A stretch of DNA of 41,903 nt from Ruminococcus sp. (GTDB lineage: Bacteria > Bacillota > Clostridia > Oscillospirales > Ruminococcaceae): assembly GCF_019423705.1 (NCBI RefSeq), contig NZ_JAHZAX010000016.1:1-41903 (forward strand), given 5' to 3'. Position 1 is the first letter of the stretch. Every line of letters starts with the position of its first letter. The notes under the pieces were generated by a model, which ran no database searches, was not told the DNA's origin, and saw only the letters and a program-made list of their open reading frames with translations. Shown one piece after another: positions 32,308 through 40,688 of the stretch. The position numbers and the translations under genes were made by a program.

Positions 32308-33318
32308 GTGAAGAAAGTTAAGAAAAGATATATAAAAAAAATTACCCGAATGTTTGCTCTCGTGACCGCTGCAGTCTTAGTAATGGCGCTTAGCGCCTGC
32401 GGAAAGAACTCGGAAATAAAGCTTGGTACAGGCAACGAGGGCGGCGTGTATTTTAAGTTCGGAAACCTTATCCAGCAGCTCGATAGCCGTGTGACTGTCA
32501 AGAAAACCGCAGGTTCGCAGGCTAATCTCAGATTGCTTGACGACGGCTTTGTTGATATGGCGATCGTGCAAAGCGATGTGCTTTCTGAGGCCGTCAACGG
32601 TACGGGCGATTTCAAAAATCAGAAGATAGAAAGCCTCCGTGCCGTGGCAGGTCTTTATATGGAGAACTTTCAGATAATCGTCTCTGCCGATTCGGATATA
32701 CAAACCGTGGCAGACCTCGACGGCAAGCGTGTCTCCGTGGGAGAGGACGGCTCGGGCGTTGCGAAAAATGCCGAGTATATCCTCAATTCCGTGGGACTTG
32801 ATATCAGTATGCTAAATGTATGCAATCTGACCTATGCCCAGTCCGCAGAAGCCTTGAAGGATAAGTCTATCGACGCATTTTTCGTCGTCCTCGGTGCTCC
32901 TTCAACCGTAATAACCGACCTCGCCGAAAGCACCGATATCAGAGTGCTTTCCCTCGATGACAGAACAGTCTCCTATATGACAAACCTTTACAGCGGCTAT
33001 TATCCCTCAACAATTAAGGCAGGCACTTATAAAGGCCAGACCGAGGATATCAAAACTATCGGCGTGAAAGCCGTGCTAGTCGCCGACAGCAGCGTCCATA
33101 ACGAAGCCGTCAAAGAGATTTTGACAGCAATATTTGATAACGGCGGCAAGATAAAAGAGGATATCCCCTTTGCAGAGCCCGATAAGACTTTCGCTTCATC
33201 TGATATCCCTTGCAGCTTCCACCAAGGAGCAGCGGTCTATTATAACGACAACGATATCACGGTGAATACCGACCCGTCAAAGCGAACGGCTAAGCTCGTT
33301 ATCGCAGATGATAATTGA
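32308..33318 (+). CDS. TAXI-family solute-binding lipoprotein
   Basis: A 336-residue lipoprotein. After a very basic N-terminus comes a signal helix with lipobox LSAC (about C32). The mature part follows the TAXI (TRAP-associated extracytoplasmic immunogenic) family: LGTGNEGGVYFKFGN, then AGSQANLRLLDDGFVDMAIVQSD, VADLDGKRVSVGEDGSG, and a C-terminal lobe. Start is GTG 32308, with AAAGGAA upstream. TAXI proteins normally deliver substrate to a fused DctQM-type TRAP permease; characterised members bind glutamate or similar dicarboxylates. No TRAP permease is here. Instead a GltS symporter follows after 20 bases, probably co-transcribed. Confidence 0.92.
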   Translation: MKKVKKRYIKKITRMFALVTAAVLVMALSACGKNSEIKLGTGNEGGVYFKFGNLIQQLDSRVTVKKTAGSQANLRLLDDGFVDMAIVQSDVLSEAVNGTGDFKNQKIESLRAVAGLYMENFQIIVSADSDIQTVADLDGKRVSVGEDGSGVAKNAEYILNSVGLDISMLNVCNLTYAQSAEALKDKSIDAFFVVLGAPSTVITDLAESTDIRVLSLDDRTVSYMTNLYSGYYPSTIKAGTYKGQTEDIKTIGVKAVLVADSSVHNEAVKEILTAIFDNGGKIKEDIPFAEPDKTFASSDIPCSFHQGAAVYYNDNDITVNTDPSKRTAKLVIADDN

Positions 33319-33338
33319 TAATTAAGGAGGCTCTGTAA

Positions 33339-34532
33339 TTGAAAGTTATCAGTATAGATATGTATCAGACCCTTGCCGTTGCGGTGGGCGTTCTGTATCT
33401 CGGCGGATTTTTCAAAAAGAAAGTGAAAGTTTTGGAGAAATTCTGTATCCCTGCCCCTGTTGTGGGCGGAATAATCTTTGCGGTGGTATCCTGCTTGCTG
33501 CACGTTTTCGGTATCGTTGAATTTCAGTTTGACGAGACCCTCAAAACAGTTTGTATGGTAATGTTCTTTACCTCGGTGGGCTTCCAAGCCAATCTGAAAG
33601 TGCTCAAAGCCGGCGGAAAAAGTCTTGTGATATTCCTGCTCTGCCTTATCGTTCTCATCTTTACACAGAACGCCGTGGCTGTGGGACTTGCAAAGCTCCT
33701 CGGAATAGATTCGCTGGTGGGAATGTGTACAGGCTCTATCCCAATGGTGGGCGGACACGGAACGTCAGGCGCATTCGGTTCAGTCCTTGAAGATTTCGGG
33801 TTAAAGGGCGCAACAACTCTCTGCACCGCCGCCGCAACATTCGGCCTTGTTATAGGCTCCATAATGGGTGGCCCTATCGGCAGACGTCTTATACTAAAGC
33901 ACGACCTTCTTAAAACCGCAGTAGCAGAGGACGCTTCCATACTTGAAGAGGATGAGGAAAAACACCACCGTTCCGTAAGTATGTACGCTCCTGCGGCTTA
34001 TCAGCTCGCTATCGCAATGGGTATCGGCACGATAGTTTCTTGGCTGCTTTCACAAACGGGAATGACTTTCCCGATATATATCGGCTCGATGATAGTTGCA
34101 GCGTTTATGCGAAATATCGGCGAATATGGCGGAAAGCTCCATATCCATATGGGTGAGATAAACGATATCGGCGGCATATGCCTTTCGCTTTTCCTCGGCA
34201 TTGCGATGATAACATTGCAGCTTTGGCAGCTTGCAGAACTTGCCCTGCCAATGGTGATACTGCTTCTTGCGCAGGTCATTCTTATGGCGATGTTCTCCTA
34301 TTTTGTGGTATATAACGTTATGGGAAGAGATTATGACGCAGCGATCCTTGCGGCAGGAACTTGCGGCTTTGGAATGGGCGCAACGCCAAACGCAATGGCG
34401 AATATGCAGGCATTGACGGAGAAATTCGTGCCGTCAATAAAGGCTTATATGCTTGTGCCTATCGTGGGAAGTATGTTTGCCGACTTTATCAACAGCCTTG
34501 TTATCACGGGCTTCATAAATTTCATTAACTAA
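33339..34532 (+). CDS. gltS: Sodium/glutamate symporter (ESS family)
   Basis: A 397-residue membrane protein of normal GltS length with about ten to twelve helices and the two inverted re-entrant-loop repeats of the ESS family. Family stretches are IPAPVVGGIIFAV near the first loop, TGSIPMVGGHGTSGAFG for substrate/sodium binding, and the second-half GTCGFGMGATPNAMANMQ. GltS imports L-glutamate with sodium. The start is TTG 33339, with AAGGAGG eight bases upstream, a rare codon choice. It lies 20 bases after the TAXI lipoprotein gene with no terminator between. Confidence 0.93.
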   Translation: MKVISIDMYQTLAVAVGVLYLGGFFKKKVKVLEKFCIPAPVVGGIIFAVVSCLLHVFGIVEFQFDETLKTVCMVMFFTSVGFQANLKVLKAGGKSLVIFLLCLIVLIFTQNAVAVGLAKLLGIDSLVGMCTGSIPMVGGHGTSGAFGSVLEDFGLKGATTLCTAAATFGLVIGSIMGGPIGRRLILKHDLLKTAVAEDASILEEDEEKHHRSVSMYAPAAYQLAIAMGIGTIVSWLLSQTGMTFPIYIGSMIVAAFMRNIGEYGGKLHIHMGEINDIGGICLSLFLGIAMITLQLWQLAELALPMVILLLAQVILMAMFSYFVVYNVMGRDYDAAILAAGTCGFGMGATPNAMANMQALTEKFVPSIKAYMLVPIVGSMFADFINSLVITGFINFIN

Positions 34533-34588
34533 AATTACTAATGTTGGCTATGATTTGAAATGGGAATTGTATAGAGGAGTTGGGAATA

Positions 34589-34804
34589 ATGAAATTTTTT
34601 AAGAACAGCAAAAACGGAAAGCTCAGAAAAAAGCATTTGGATTATGATTCGGAAAACCTTGCTTTCCCCGAGGTGCACATTGATACCGAGGGCGAAGATC
34701 ATTACGCCGCACATTCGGAAGATGACAGCGCAGACGACGGACAGGTAGTATTTGACAACCTTGCCGTGCCCGAGATAAAAATAAAGAGAAAGATAAAAAA
34801 GTAA
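34589..34804 (+). CDS. Small acidic protein, 71 residues
   Basis: GAGGAG lies about ten bases before ATG 34589, 56 bases after gltS and ahead of a strong terminator, so it is probably the last gene of the TAXI-GltS unit. Both ends are basic (MKFFKNSKNGKLRKK and IKIKRKIKK). The middle is acidic (EDHYAAHSEDDSADDG), flanked by two similar segments, LAFPEVHID and LAVPEIKIK, which suggests an internal repeat. No membrane segment or cysteine. I do not recognise a family. Confidence 0.65.
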   Translation: MKFFKNSKNGKLRKKHLDYDSENLAFPEVHIDTEGEDHYAAHSEDDSADDGQVVFDNLAVPEIKIKRKIKK

Positions 34805-34815
34805 AAAACATAAAA

Positions 34816-34857
34816 ATCGCCCCGAGAGCAAACATACATTGCTTTCGGGGCTTTTTA
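34816..34857 (+). terminator. Terminator of the TAXI-GltS unit
   Basis: GCCCCGAGAGCAA pairs with TTGCTTTCGGGGC around ACATACA and is followed by five T residues. Confidence 0.9.
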
Positions 34858-34930
34858 TAAAATCCATAAATTATCAAAGATCAAGCCTGAAATAATGACA
34901 TTCGGGGCAGGGGTGATGATATTTAAACGA

Positions 34931-35164
34931 CTATTCTTCCGGCTTATAAACTTTTACTAAATTGTAGGAATCATCAAACAAAGTTATTCTGCCGCATTTT
35001 TCACAATGCCAAACATTATAGCGAGCATAGGGAATATCCAAAACGTGTATGTATTCGTTTTGCTGTATCTCACACCACTCCCTGTCCGAATAAACATAAT
35101 ATTCCGTATCGTTTGGGTCAAGCTGATTTGTGAGCATATTCCCACATCGACAGTATACTCTCAT
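34931..35164 (-). CDS. Small zinc-ribbon-like protein, 77 residues
   Basis: AGGAGAG precedes ATG and a good promoter lies further upstream. The protein opens with a CRCG pair and has a second pair in HCEKCGRI about 45 residues later, the spacing of a zinc ribbon. Aromatic residues are frequent between (EYYVYSDREWCEIQQ). It has no membrane segment. The function is unknown; nucleic-acid or protein binding through the zinc site is only a guess from the fold type. Confidence 0.75.
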   Translation of the reverse strand: MRVYCRCGNMLTNQLDPNDTEYYVYSDREWCEIQQNEYIHVLDIPYARYNVWHCEKCGRITLFDDSYNLVKVYKPEE

Positions 35165-35198
35165 ATTTATCTCTCCTATTTATTTTTTTATGCTATAT

Positions 35199-35227
35199 AT
35201 TATAACATATTTGCTATGTTTTGTAAA
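35199..35227 (-). promoter_or_regulatory. Promoter of the zinc-ribbon gene
   Basis: On the minus strand TTTACA (35222-35227) and TATAAT (35199-35204) are 17 bases apart; its -35 box lies just after the stop of the lipoprotein gene at 35235. Confidence 0.82.
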
Positions 35228-35234
35228 AAGTGGA

Positions 35235-36407
35235 TCACATCTCCCCCAGCGCTTTCGTTTTATACATCGGCGTGTCGCCTGTTCTGATGATCGCTTGGCC
35301 GTCTTTTATGGCGGCGATATCGTATTGGTCGGAGATTTTTGAAAGGGTCTTGTCGCTTTCATTGAAGAGGTATTCCTCGCTGTCGGTGTCGATAAGGGCA
35401 TAGCCGTTTATGGCGCTAATATTTGTGATATTTGTGATGTTATCAGAGCTTTGTATAGTCTGCTCTTTGTCGCTTTTGTCAAGATAGCAGGGCTTGCCAT
35501 CTTTTGCATAGTAATAGCAGTTGTCGGATATTGCGAGTGGGTCGGGGAGAGTAAGTTTATCGAGCTTATCAAGCTTTTGGGCTTTGATATCATAGGCAAG
35601 ATATTCGTAAGTGTATTCAGCCTTGTCTGTGTATTGCTCAAGGGCTTCGTTTTCGCTGAGACCGTTTTTCTCCGCAAAATCCTGCAAACGCTCCATAAAA
35701 GGGCGATTATCCGCCGCTTTCGATGTGCGGAAAATAAGCTTGCTATCCCACAAGCCATAGACCCACGCACCGCAGCTATAACCCTTTGTGACCTCGCCAA
35801 GATCATTGACTTTGCCGTCGCCAAGAGATACCGACATGAGCTTCATTGATGGCTCAAGCTCTTTGAAATCCTTGTCATAGGGCTGGTCGGTCATAATCAT
35901 ATAGGCTGTGTCGCCGATAAGTGCCATTCGGTCGAAATTGTTGTAGGAAAGGCCTTTTATTTCCGCAAGCTGCTTTTCATTTGCGCCGTTGATATCGGAG
36001 CTGTAAAAATATGTGCTGGTGGTATAAGTTCCGTCCTCTTGGGTGGTGATGTCGGAGCTTTTTATGTAGTAAAGCTTTTTGTCATAGATGAAAGGGTGGT
36101 TGTTCTTTTCGTATGCCGTGCAGTCTGAGCCCTCACGGTGTTTGCAGGAGGGGTCGTCGCAAACGGGGCTGTCCTCGAGGGTGGTCATATCAACGAAATC
36201 AAGGCGGCCGTTTTCCTGCACGGCAAAGCAGATATTATTGTCGTAATCGGCGCTTTCATAGAATGAAACTATCCTGCATTTGTCAGGCGTTGCGGTGTCG
36301 GCGGACTTGGTTTTGCTGCTTTTGCCGCAGGCGGTAAGGGCCATTGTCATTGCGCTTATCAAACTTATAGTGCTTATTATGCTTATGATCTTTTTAGTGT
36401 GTTTCAT
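35235..36407 (-). CDS. Lipoprotein with propeller-like outer domain
   Basis: A 390-residue lipoprotein with signal peptide and lipobox LTAC (C27). The mature part has repeated short beta units with Tyr/Asp-rich turns (for example IYDKKLYYIKSSD, LIGDTAYMIM, LYDIK-like AYDIKAQKL), suggesting a beta-propeller. A cysteine motif, VCDDPSCKHREGSDCTAY, occurs near residue 85; the same kind of motif is common in clostridial lipoproteins of unknown role. GGAGG precedes ATG. Its start overlaps the end of the solute-binding lipoprotein gene upstream by 14 bases, so the two are coupled. I do not assign a function. Confidence 0.8.
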   Translation of the reverse strand: MKHTKKIISIISTISLISAMTMALTACGKSSKTKSADTATPDKCRIVSFYESADYDNNICFAVQENGRLDFVDMTTLEDSPVCDDPSCKHREGSDCTAYEKNNHPFIYDKKLYYIKSSDITTQEDGTYTTSTYFYSSDINGANEKQLAEIKGLSYNNFDRMALIGDTAYMIMTDQPYDKDFKELEPSMKLMSVSLGDGKVNDLGEVTKGYSCGAWVYGLWDSKLIFRTSKAADNRPFMERLQDFAEKNGLSENEALEQYTDKAEYTYEYLAYDIKAQKLDKLDKLTLPDPLAISDNCYYYAKDGKPCYLDKSDKEQTIQSSDNITNITNISAINGYALIDTDSEEYLFNESDKTLSKISDQYDIAAIKDGQAIIRTGDTPMYKTKALGEM

Positions 36408-37929
36408 TGTATTCCTCCAATTGTTTGTTGGCTTCGTCGAGGATATCTTGCAGGCCTGCGTCGTAAAGAGATTTGTTGAGCTGGTCGAGATATTCCTTTG
36501 CGTTTATGGTGGCGCTTGCGCCGTCGGTTTTACTTTTTAGAAAATTGTCGTTGATATTAAGGGTCAGATCGTAGATATCCAATATCTGCTGGCGGACGTT
36601 ATCGGTATGAAAGCTGAACTGAGAATATGGGCTGACCTGTTTGCAATCAAGCGCAGACAACATTTTTTCGCCCATATCCGCAGGGGAAAGTCCGCCGATA
36701 GGGAGCATTTTTGTCACATTGCCCATTGGCATTCCGCTGTATTCGGCATATGAAGCGCAGCCGTCTGTGTTGGTATATCCTGCGCCATAGTTTAGGATAT
36801 TTATAAATTCGCTGTCGCACATAAAAGCGCTTAGGGCTTCAAAGGCAAGGTCTTTATTTTTTGAGCCGCTGTAAATGCCTGTGACGGGGACGTTTGAGGA
36901 GAGCTTTGTGTGAGCGGAATTTGACAGGCAGAGGGCTTTTGAATTGCCCACCTTTGTGGAAATGCCGAAATCTTCAGAAGTAACAAAGCCGTTTTTGCAT
37001 TGGGCGGCGGTGGTGCTGTGGGTCTCGCCGAGGACTTCATCGGGGAGCTTGCTTCCAAGGTCAATGCCGTTCAAAAACTGTCCGCTGTTGTAATATTCTG
37101 CGATCTTTTCAAAAAGCTTTAGGGCAAAGTCGCTTTCGTAGATATTGGCGGCTTTGCCGTTTTCGTCGATGTAAATATAGTTTGTGATGAAGTCATAGTC
37201 AGTCCAGCTTGAAATGGAATCGAGGGACTGGATACCGAAAACTGTGTCGGTCGATCTGCATAGGGCGGCGATCTTATCGAGGGCTGAGAAGCAGTCGTCA
37301 CCGAGGTCATCGGCGGTGAGGTCGCTTGGGACGATATCGTTATTAAGCTGGTAGGCGATATCGGTCTGCAAGCATATGAGCCAGCTGTCAACGCCGTAAA
37401 TTTTGCCGTTATAGGTGAGGTTTTGCCAATAATCCTGCGGAAAGCTTGAATAAAGGGTCTGACCATTTTCGCTTTCGAGATAGCTGTCGAGGGGTTCGAG
37501 GAGGTCTTTTTCGGCATAGCTGAGATAGGAATTTTCAAACCAGCAGCTTGTGTCGATAATATCCGCTGTGCCGCTTGAAAGCTCGCTTATGAGGTTGTAC
37601 TGATAGCAGGATGTCCAGAAATTATTCGTGAGCTTGCCGCTGCCGTCAAACATATTTTCAAGGTCGTTTGCAATGGTCTTGAACTGTATATGAAAGTCAT
37701 AGCCAGCGCTGTCGAGGTAGTCGTTAAGGTCGTTCTCATAGGGCATATCCGTGCCTGTCAGCCATATTAGGGCGGTTTTATCGGCGGAGATGTCGGGTCG
37801 GCTGGTGGGTATGCTTTCGGTGCTGTTGGGGTTTGAAGCTGTGCAGCTGCTCAGAGATAGGGCGGCTGCTAAAAGCGCTATCGAAATTTTCATGAGTCTC
37901 GTGGTTTTTCTGCTTTTCGTATTTTTCAA
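36394..37929 (-). CDS. Family-1 solute-binding lipoprotein, orphan
   Basis: The start is TTG 37929, with GGAGGTGG seven bases upstream; no ATG has a usable site except one inside the signal peptide. The 511-residue product has a basic N-terminus and lipobox LSSC (about C29). It is a large two-lobed extracellular binding protein of the sugar-binding type, with stretches such as SSGTADIIDTSCWF, KIYGVDSWLICLQTDIAY and KNKDLAFEALSAFMCDSEF, which mirror ABC sugar-binding proteins. No permease or ATPase is nearby. It overlaps the propeller-like lipoprotein gene by 14 bases, so the pair may be a sensor or processing module rather than an importer; that is inference. Confidence 0.8.
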   Translation of the reverse strand: MKNTKSRKTTRLMKISIALLAAALSLSSCTASNPNSTESIPTSRPDISADKTALIWLTGTDMPYENDLNDYLDSAGYDFHIQFKTIANDLENMFDGSGKLTNNFWTSCYQYNLISELSSGTADIIDTSCWFENSYLSYAEKDLLEPLDSYLESENGQTLYSSFPQDYWQNLTYNGKIYGVDSWLICLQTDIAYQLNNDIVPSDLTADDLGDDCFSALDKIAALCRSTDTVFGIQSLDSISSWTDYDFITNYIYIDENGKAANIYESDFALKLFEKIAEYYNSGQFLNGIDLGSKLPDEVLGETHSTTAAQCKNGFVTSEDFGISTKVGNSKALCLSNSAHTKLSSNVPVTGIYSGSKNKDLAFEALSAFMCDSEFINILNYGAGYTNTDGCASYAEYSGMPMGNVTKMLPIGGLSPADMGEKMLSALDCKQVSPYSQFSFHTDNVRQQILDIYDLTLNINDNFLKSKTDGASATINAKEYLDQLNKSLYDAGLQDILDEANKQLEEYNETH

Positions 37930-38102
37930 ATTACCACCTCCGTACATTAAGTATGGTTTGGGAGCGATTTTGCTGCAATGGGTGGGGGAATTTGTTATTG
38001 TGCACAATTTAAAGTTGCCCTTATCGTATGATATGCCGAATATGCAGCGGTTTTGAAACTAAATCGGGGTGGGGAGACTCTTATATTATAGGGGGTGTTA
38101 TT
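37930..38102. promoter_or_regulatory. Divergent promoter region with a palindrome
   Basis: The gap between divergent lipoprotein units contains ATTGTGCACAAT (37997-38008), a perfect 12-base palindrome. On the minus strand, TTGCAG and CATACT, 17 bases apart (about 37951-37979), could be a promoter. No clear plus-strand promoter was found. Confidence 0.45.
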
Positions 38103-39290
38103 ATGGTTCTGTTTGATAGAAAGAGTGTTTGCGCTTTGGCGCTGAGTTTGGGCTTGAGTTTGACTGTGACTGTGACGGGGTGCGCTGATGTGCCCGATGA
38201 TGTAAAGACGGGCAGCAGGGGCGAGGCCGATACTGTTTCGGCGGCGGAGAGTTTCATTTCTGTGGGCGACAGCGTTGATGGGGCGGCTGAGGATATAAAG
38301 GGCAGGGCTTTTGACAATATTACTGTGAACAGCGATCTTGTGGTGCAGTCTGCCGACAAGCTATATGACGGAAAGCTTATGGCTATAAGCGGTTTTGACA
38401 GCAAGGCGGAGGATATTTTCAAGCATTATATCGGTGATGAATATGACGAAAGCAAGATGATCTTCGATGAGCATACATATCCTACGGGACCGGAATATTC
38501 TGACGGAGATTGGTACATAAGCGTGGGGTGCAACGGGTTTGTAAATTATCAGCATTGCCTTACTGCGGATATTTATAACAATTCTGCTTTGGCGGATTAT
38601 TATGCGTTCAAGGACGATGATGTGAATAATATCGGCGGAAAGGACGTGTCGGTTTTGCAGGCGGCGGAGATTGCGCAGGCTTTTGCGGACGATCTTGTGG
38701 AGTTTACTGATTATCCGAATGATATCAAGGTGAGCCATATTTCTCTTTGCAAAGGTGACAATGATGAAAATGGTAATGATAATGGCAATGATAATGAGTT
38801 TTATGTTGTTTATTTTGAGATGGAATATGAAGGCTGTCCAATGCTCAGCTATATGCCTACGACCGCTGACGATGATATCGCCATACCTACGGCGGTGGCG
38901 TATATTGAAGGGGACGAGGTCAATTGCTTTATCGTGCAGGTAGGGTTTGAATGTTATGGGGACAAGGAAGAGATAGGCGAGGTCATATCGCCCCAAAGTG
39001 CGGTGGATAAGGTCAGCGGTGGATTGTCACAATACATTGGCCTTGATCTGAAAAGGGTGTCGCTTCAGTATATCCTCAGTTTGGACGGCAATGTTCAGCC
39101 GACTGAGGAGGGCGAGGGAAAGGATATCGACAAAGCGCCTTGGACGACTTTTGCTTCATACAATACCTTTGTTTGTAAGCCCTACTGGGTGCTGTATTTT
39201 GATGAGAGCGCAGGGCGTGAGACTTTTGCCCTTTATGATATCGCAAGCGGAGAGATACAGTTTGTTGACAATGGGTATTTGCATACATAA
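38103..39290 (+). CDS. Lipoprotein, paralogue of the next gene
   Basis: AGGGGGTG precedes ATG 38103. The 395-residue product has a signal peptide and lipobox VTGC (about C27), followed by ADVPDDVK, which matches ASVPSDVK in the neighbouring lipoprotein at the same place. The rest is acidic and globular. It includes a short asparagine/aspartate-rich run (DNDENGNDNGNDNEF), encoded by a tandem AATGATAATGG-like repeat at about 38758-38796 that may vary in length. No catalytic motif is seen. I do not recognise the family; surface location is the only supported role. Confidence 0.75.
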   Translation: MVLFDRKSVCALALSLGLSLTVTVTGCADVPDDVKTGSRGEADTVSAAESFISVGDSVDGAAEDIKGRAFDNITVNSDLVVQSADKLYDGKLMAISGFDSKAEDIFKHYIGDEYDESKMIFDEHTYPTGPEYSDGDWYISVGCNGFVNYQHCLTADIYNNSALADYYAFKDDDVNNIGGKDVSVLQAAEIAQAFADDLVEFTDYPNDIKVSHISLCKGDNDENGNDNGNDNEFYVVYFEMEYEGCPMLSYMPTTADDDIAIPTAVAYIEGDEVNCFIVQVGFECYGDKEEIGEVISPQSAVDKVSGGLSQYIGLDLKRVSLQYILSLDGNVQPTEEGEGKDIDKAPWTTFASYNTFVCKPYWVLYFDESAGRETFALYDIASGEIQFVDNGYLHT

Positions 39291-39327
39291 ATTACATTTT
39301 GGCGCAATGAACAAAATCGGTCGTCGA

Positions 39328-39347
39328 ATTTGTGGGATATCACAAAT
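39328..39347. other. Inverted repeat ATTTGTG-N6-CACAAAT
   Basis: Perfect seven-base arms (39328-39334 and 39341-39347) lie in the gap between the paralogous lipoprotein genes. Could be an operator or a weak hairpin. Confidence 0.4.
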
Positions 39348-39388
39348 CTGATCTTGGGGCGCAACAATATCGGCGGCTTTGTACACTT

Positions 39389-39427
39389 AATAGACGAAAG
39401 GGATATATCGCTTTCGTCTATTTTTTA
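39389..39427 (+). terminator. Terminator between paralogous lipoprotein genes
   Basis: AATAGACGAAAG pairs with CTTTCGTCTATT around GGATATATCG and is followed by six T residues. It ends the first lipoprotein transcript or attenuates the second; I see no strong promoter between it and the next start. Confidence 0.85.
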
Positions 39428-39455
39428 TTTTCTATTTGTAATGGAGCTGGGATTT

Positions 39456-40676
39456 ATGTGTATGAATACTAATAAAAATTTGAAAAGGGCTGCGGCTTTG
39501 ATCGCTGCGGCGGTCATACTGACGGGGTGCGCTTCTGTGCCTAGTGATGTCAAGGACAACAAAGGGGATACAAAAGGCGTTTCGGACAGCGAGACGGCGG
39601 AGCTGGAGCAGATCGCCGTCAGCGACCTTGAGGGTGATGTTCAGACGGCGCTTTCAAAGGAATATTCGCAGTTTGCATTTGCTGAGGGCATAAAAGTGGA
39701 TATCCCTGATGAACTGCAAAAATGCACTTTTAAGCAGGTCAGCGGTTATGAGGAGAATTACGCGGGGATATTTTCACGATTCTTTGACAAGGCGGAGCTT
39801 GCGGGTGAGGAGATATCAAAAGACACGGGGGCAGACGGAATGGTGAGCTACGGCTTTTCGGACGAGCTGGGCAAAAAGTATGGCTGTGTCGGCAACAACG
39901 GCTTTATTTGCTTTGCAAAGCCCAGCGCATATGACGATCTTTTCAGCGGCGGAAAAAGGGTGAAAATTTATCACGCTGACAGAAATGACGACCTTTCCGA
40001 CAGCTATCAGCTTGACGGGCAGGACGTTACTATCGGCGAGGCTGTGGACTCTGCGCAGAAGTGGCACAATGAAAATTACGCTGATCTTGAGCCGGATTAT
40101 GACATATCTGTGAAAACTGTTATCGTCAGAGAGAACGATATGGGGGTAAAGTCCTTTGATATAATGGCGGAAAAGAAGTACAAAGGGGTTGCGCTGGACG
40201 ACCTTGTGCAGAAGCTTGACGATACTGTCAGCGACGGGCAGAAGATGAAATATGTCACCCAGAGCATTTATATGCAGATGTTCAAGGCGGACGAGATCGG
40301 CAGTATGACCAACGGCAACGGGCTTATCAAGCCTCAGGAAGAGGGCAAGCTTGACAAGATAATATCATTTTCCAGCGTGATGAATTATTTGGAGCAGAGT
40401 TTTACGGACTTTGAGACAAAGGTGGAGATAAGCGATGTGAATTTAAAATACACGCTGACACCCGATTATGACTACAAGGACGGGCAGAACTGTTATGACG
40501 CTGGGATAGGCTTTTCGAGCCATCTTGTGTGGGAGCTTGTTATTGATGTGAAAGCTGACGAAATGCCTGTGGGCGAGGAATATGAGACTATGGGCAATGT
40601 TCAGAAGTATATTTATGTTGACGCAGAAAACGGAGATATCGACTATGATTTTGATCTGTTTTCGCTTATACAATAG
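39456..40676 (+). CDS. Lipoprotein, paralogue of the preceding gene
   Basis: ATG 39456 follows ATGGAG at a spacing of nine bases. The 406-residue product has a basic start, a hydrophobic helix and lipobox LTGC (about C24), followed by ASVPSDVK. Later parts align loosely with the neighbour: both contain a SDELGKKYGCVGNNGFICF / WYISVGCNGFVNYQ-type central stretch, and both end with a LVWELVID / PYWVLYFD-type strand. This suggests tandem duplication followed by divergence. The product is acidic with no catalytic motif seen. The next gene starts 12 bases after its stop, so they are probably co-transcribed. No family recognised. Confidence 0.77.
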   Translation: MCMNTNKNLKRAAALIAAAVILTGCASVPSDVKDNKGDTKGVSDSETAELEQIAVSDLEGDVQTALSKEYSQFAFAEGIKVDIPDELQKCTFKQVSGYEENYAGIFSRFFDKAELAGEEISKDTGADGMVSYGFSDELGKKYGCVGNNGFICFAKPSAYDDLFSGGKRVKIYHADRNDDLSDSYQLDGQDVTIGEAVDSAQKWHNENYADLEPDYDISVKTVIVRENDMGVKSFDIMAEKKYKGVALDDLVQKLDDTVSDGQKMKYVTQSIYMQMFKADEIGSMTNGNGLIKPQEEGKLDKIISFSSVMNYLEQSFTDFETKVEISDVNLKYTLTPDYDYKDGQNCYDAGIGFSSHLVWELVIDVKADEMPVGEEYETMGNVQKYIYVDAENGDIDYDFDLFSLIQ

Positions 40677-40688
40677 GGTGAGGGCGTT

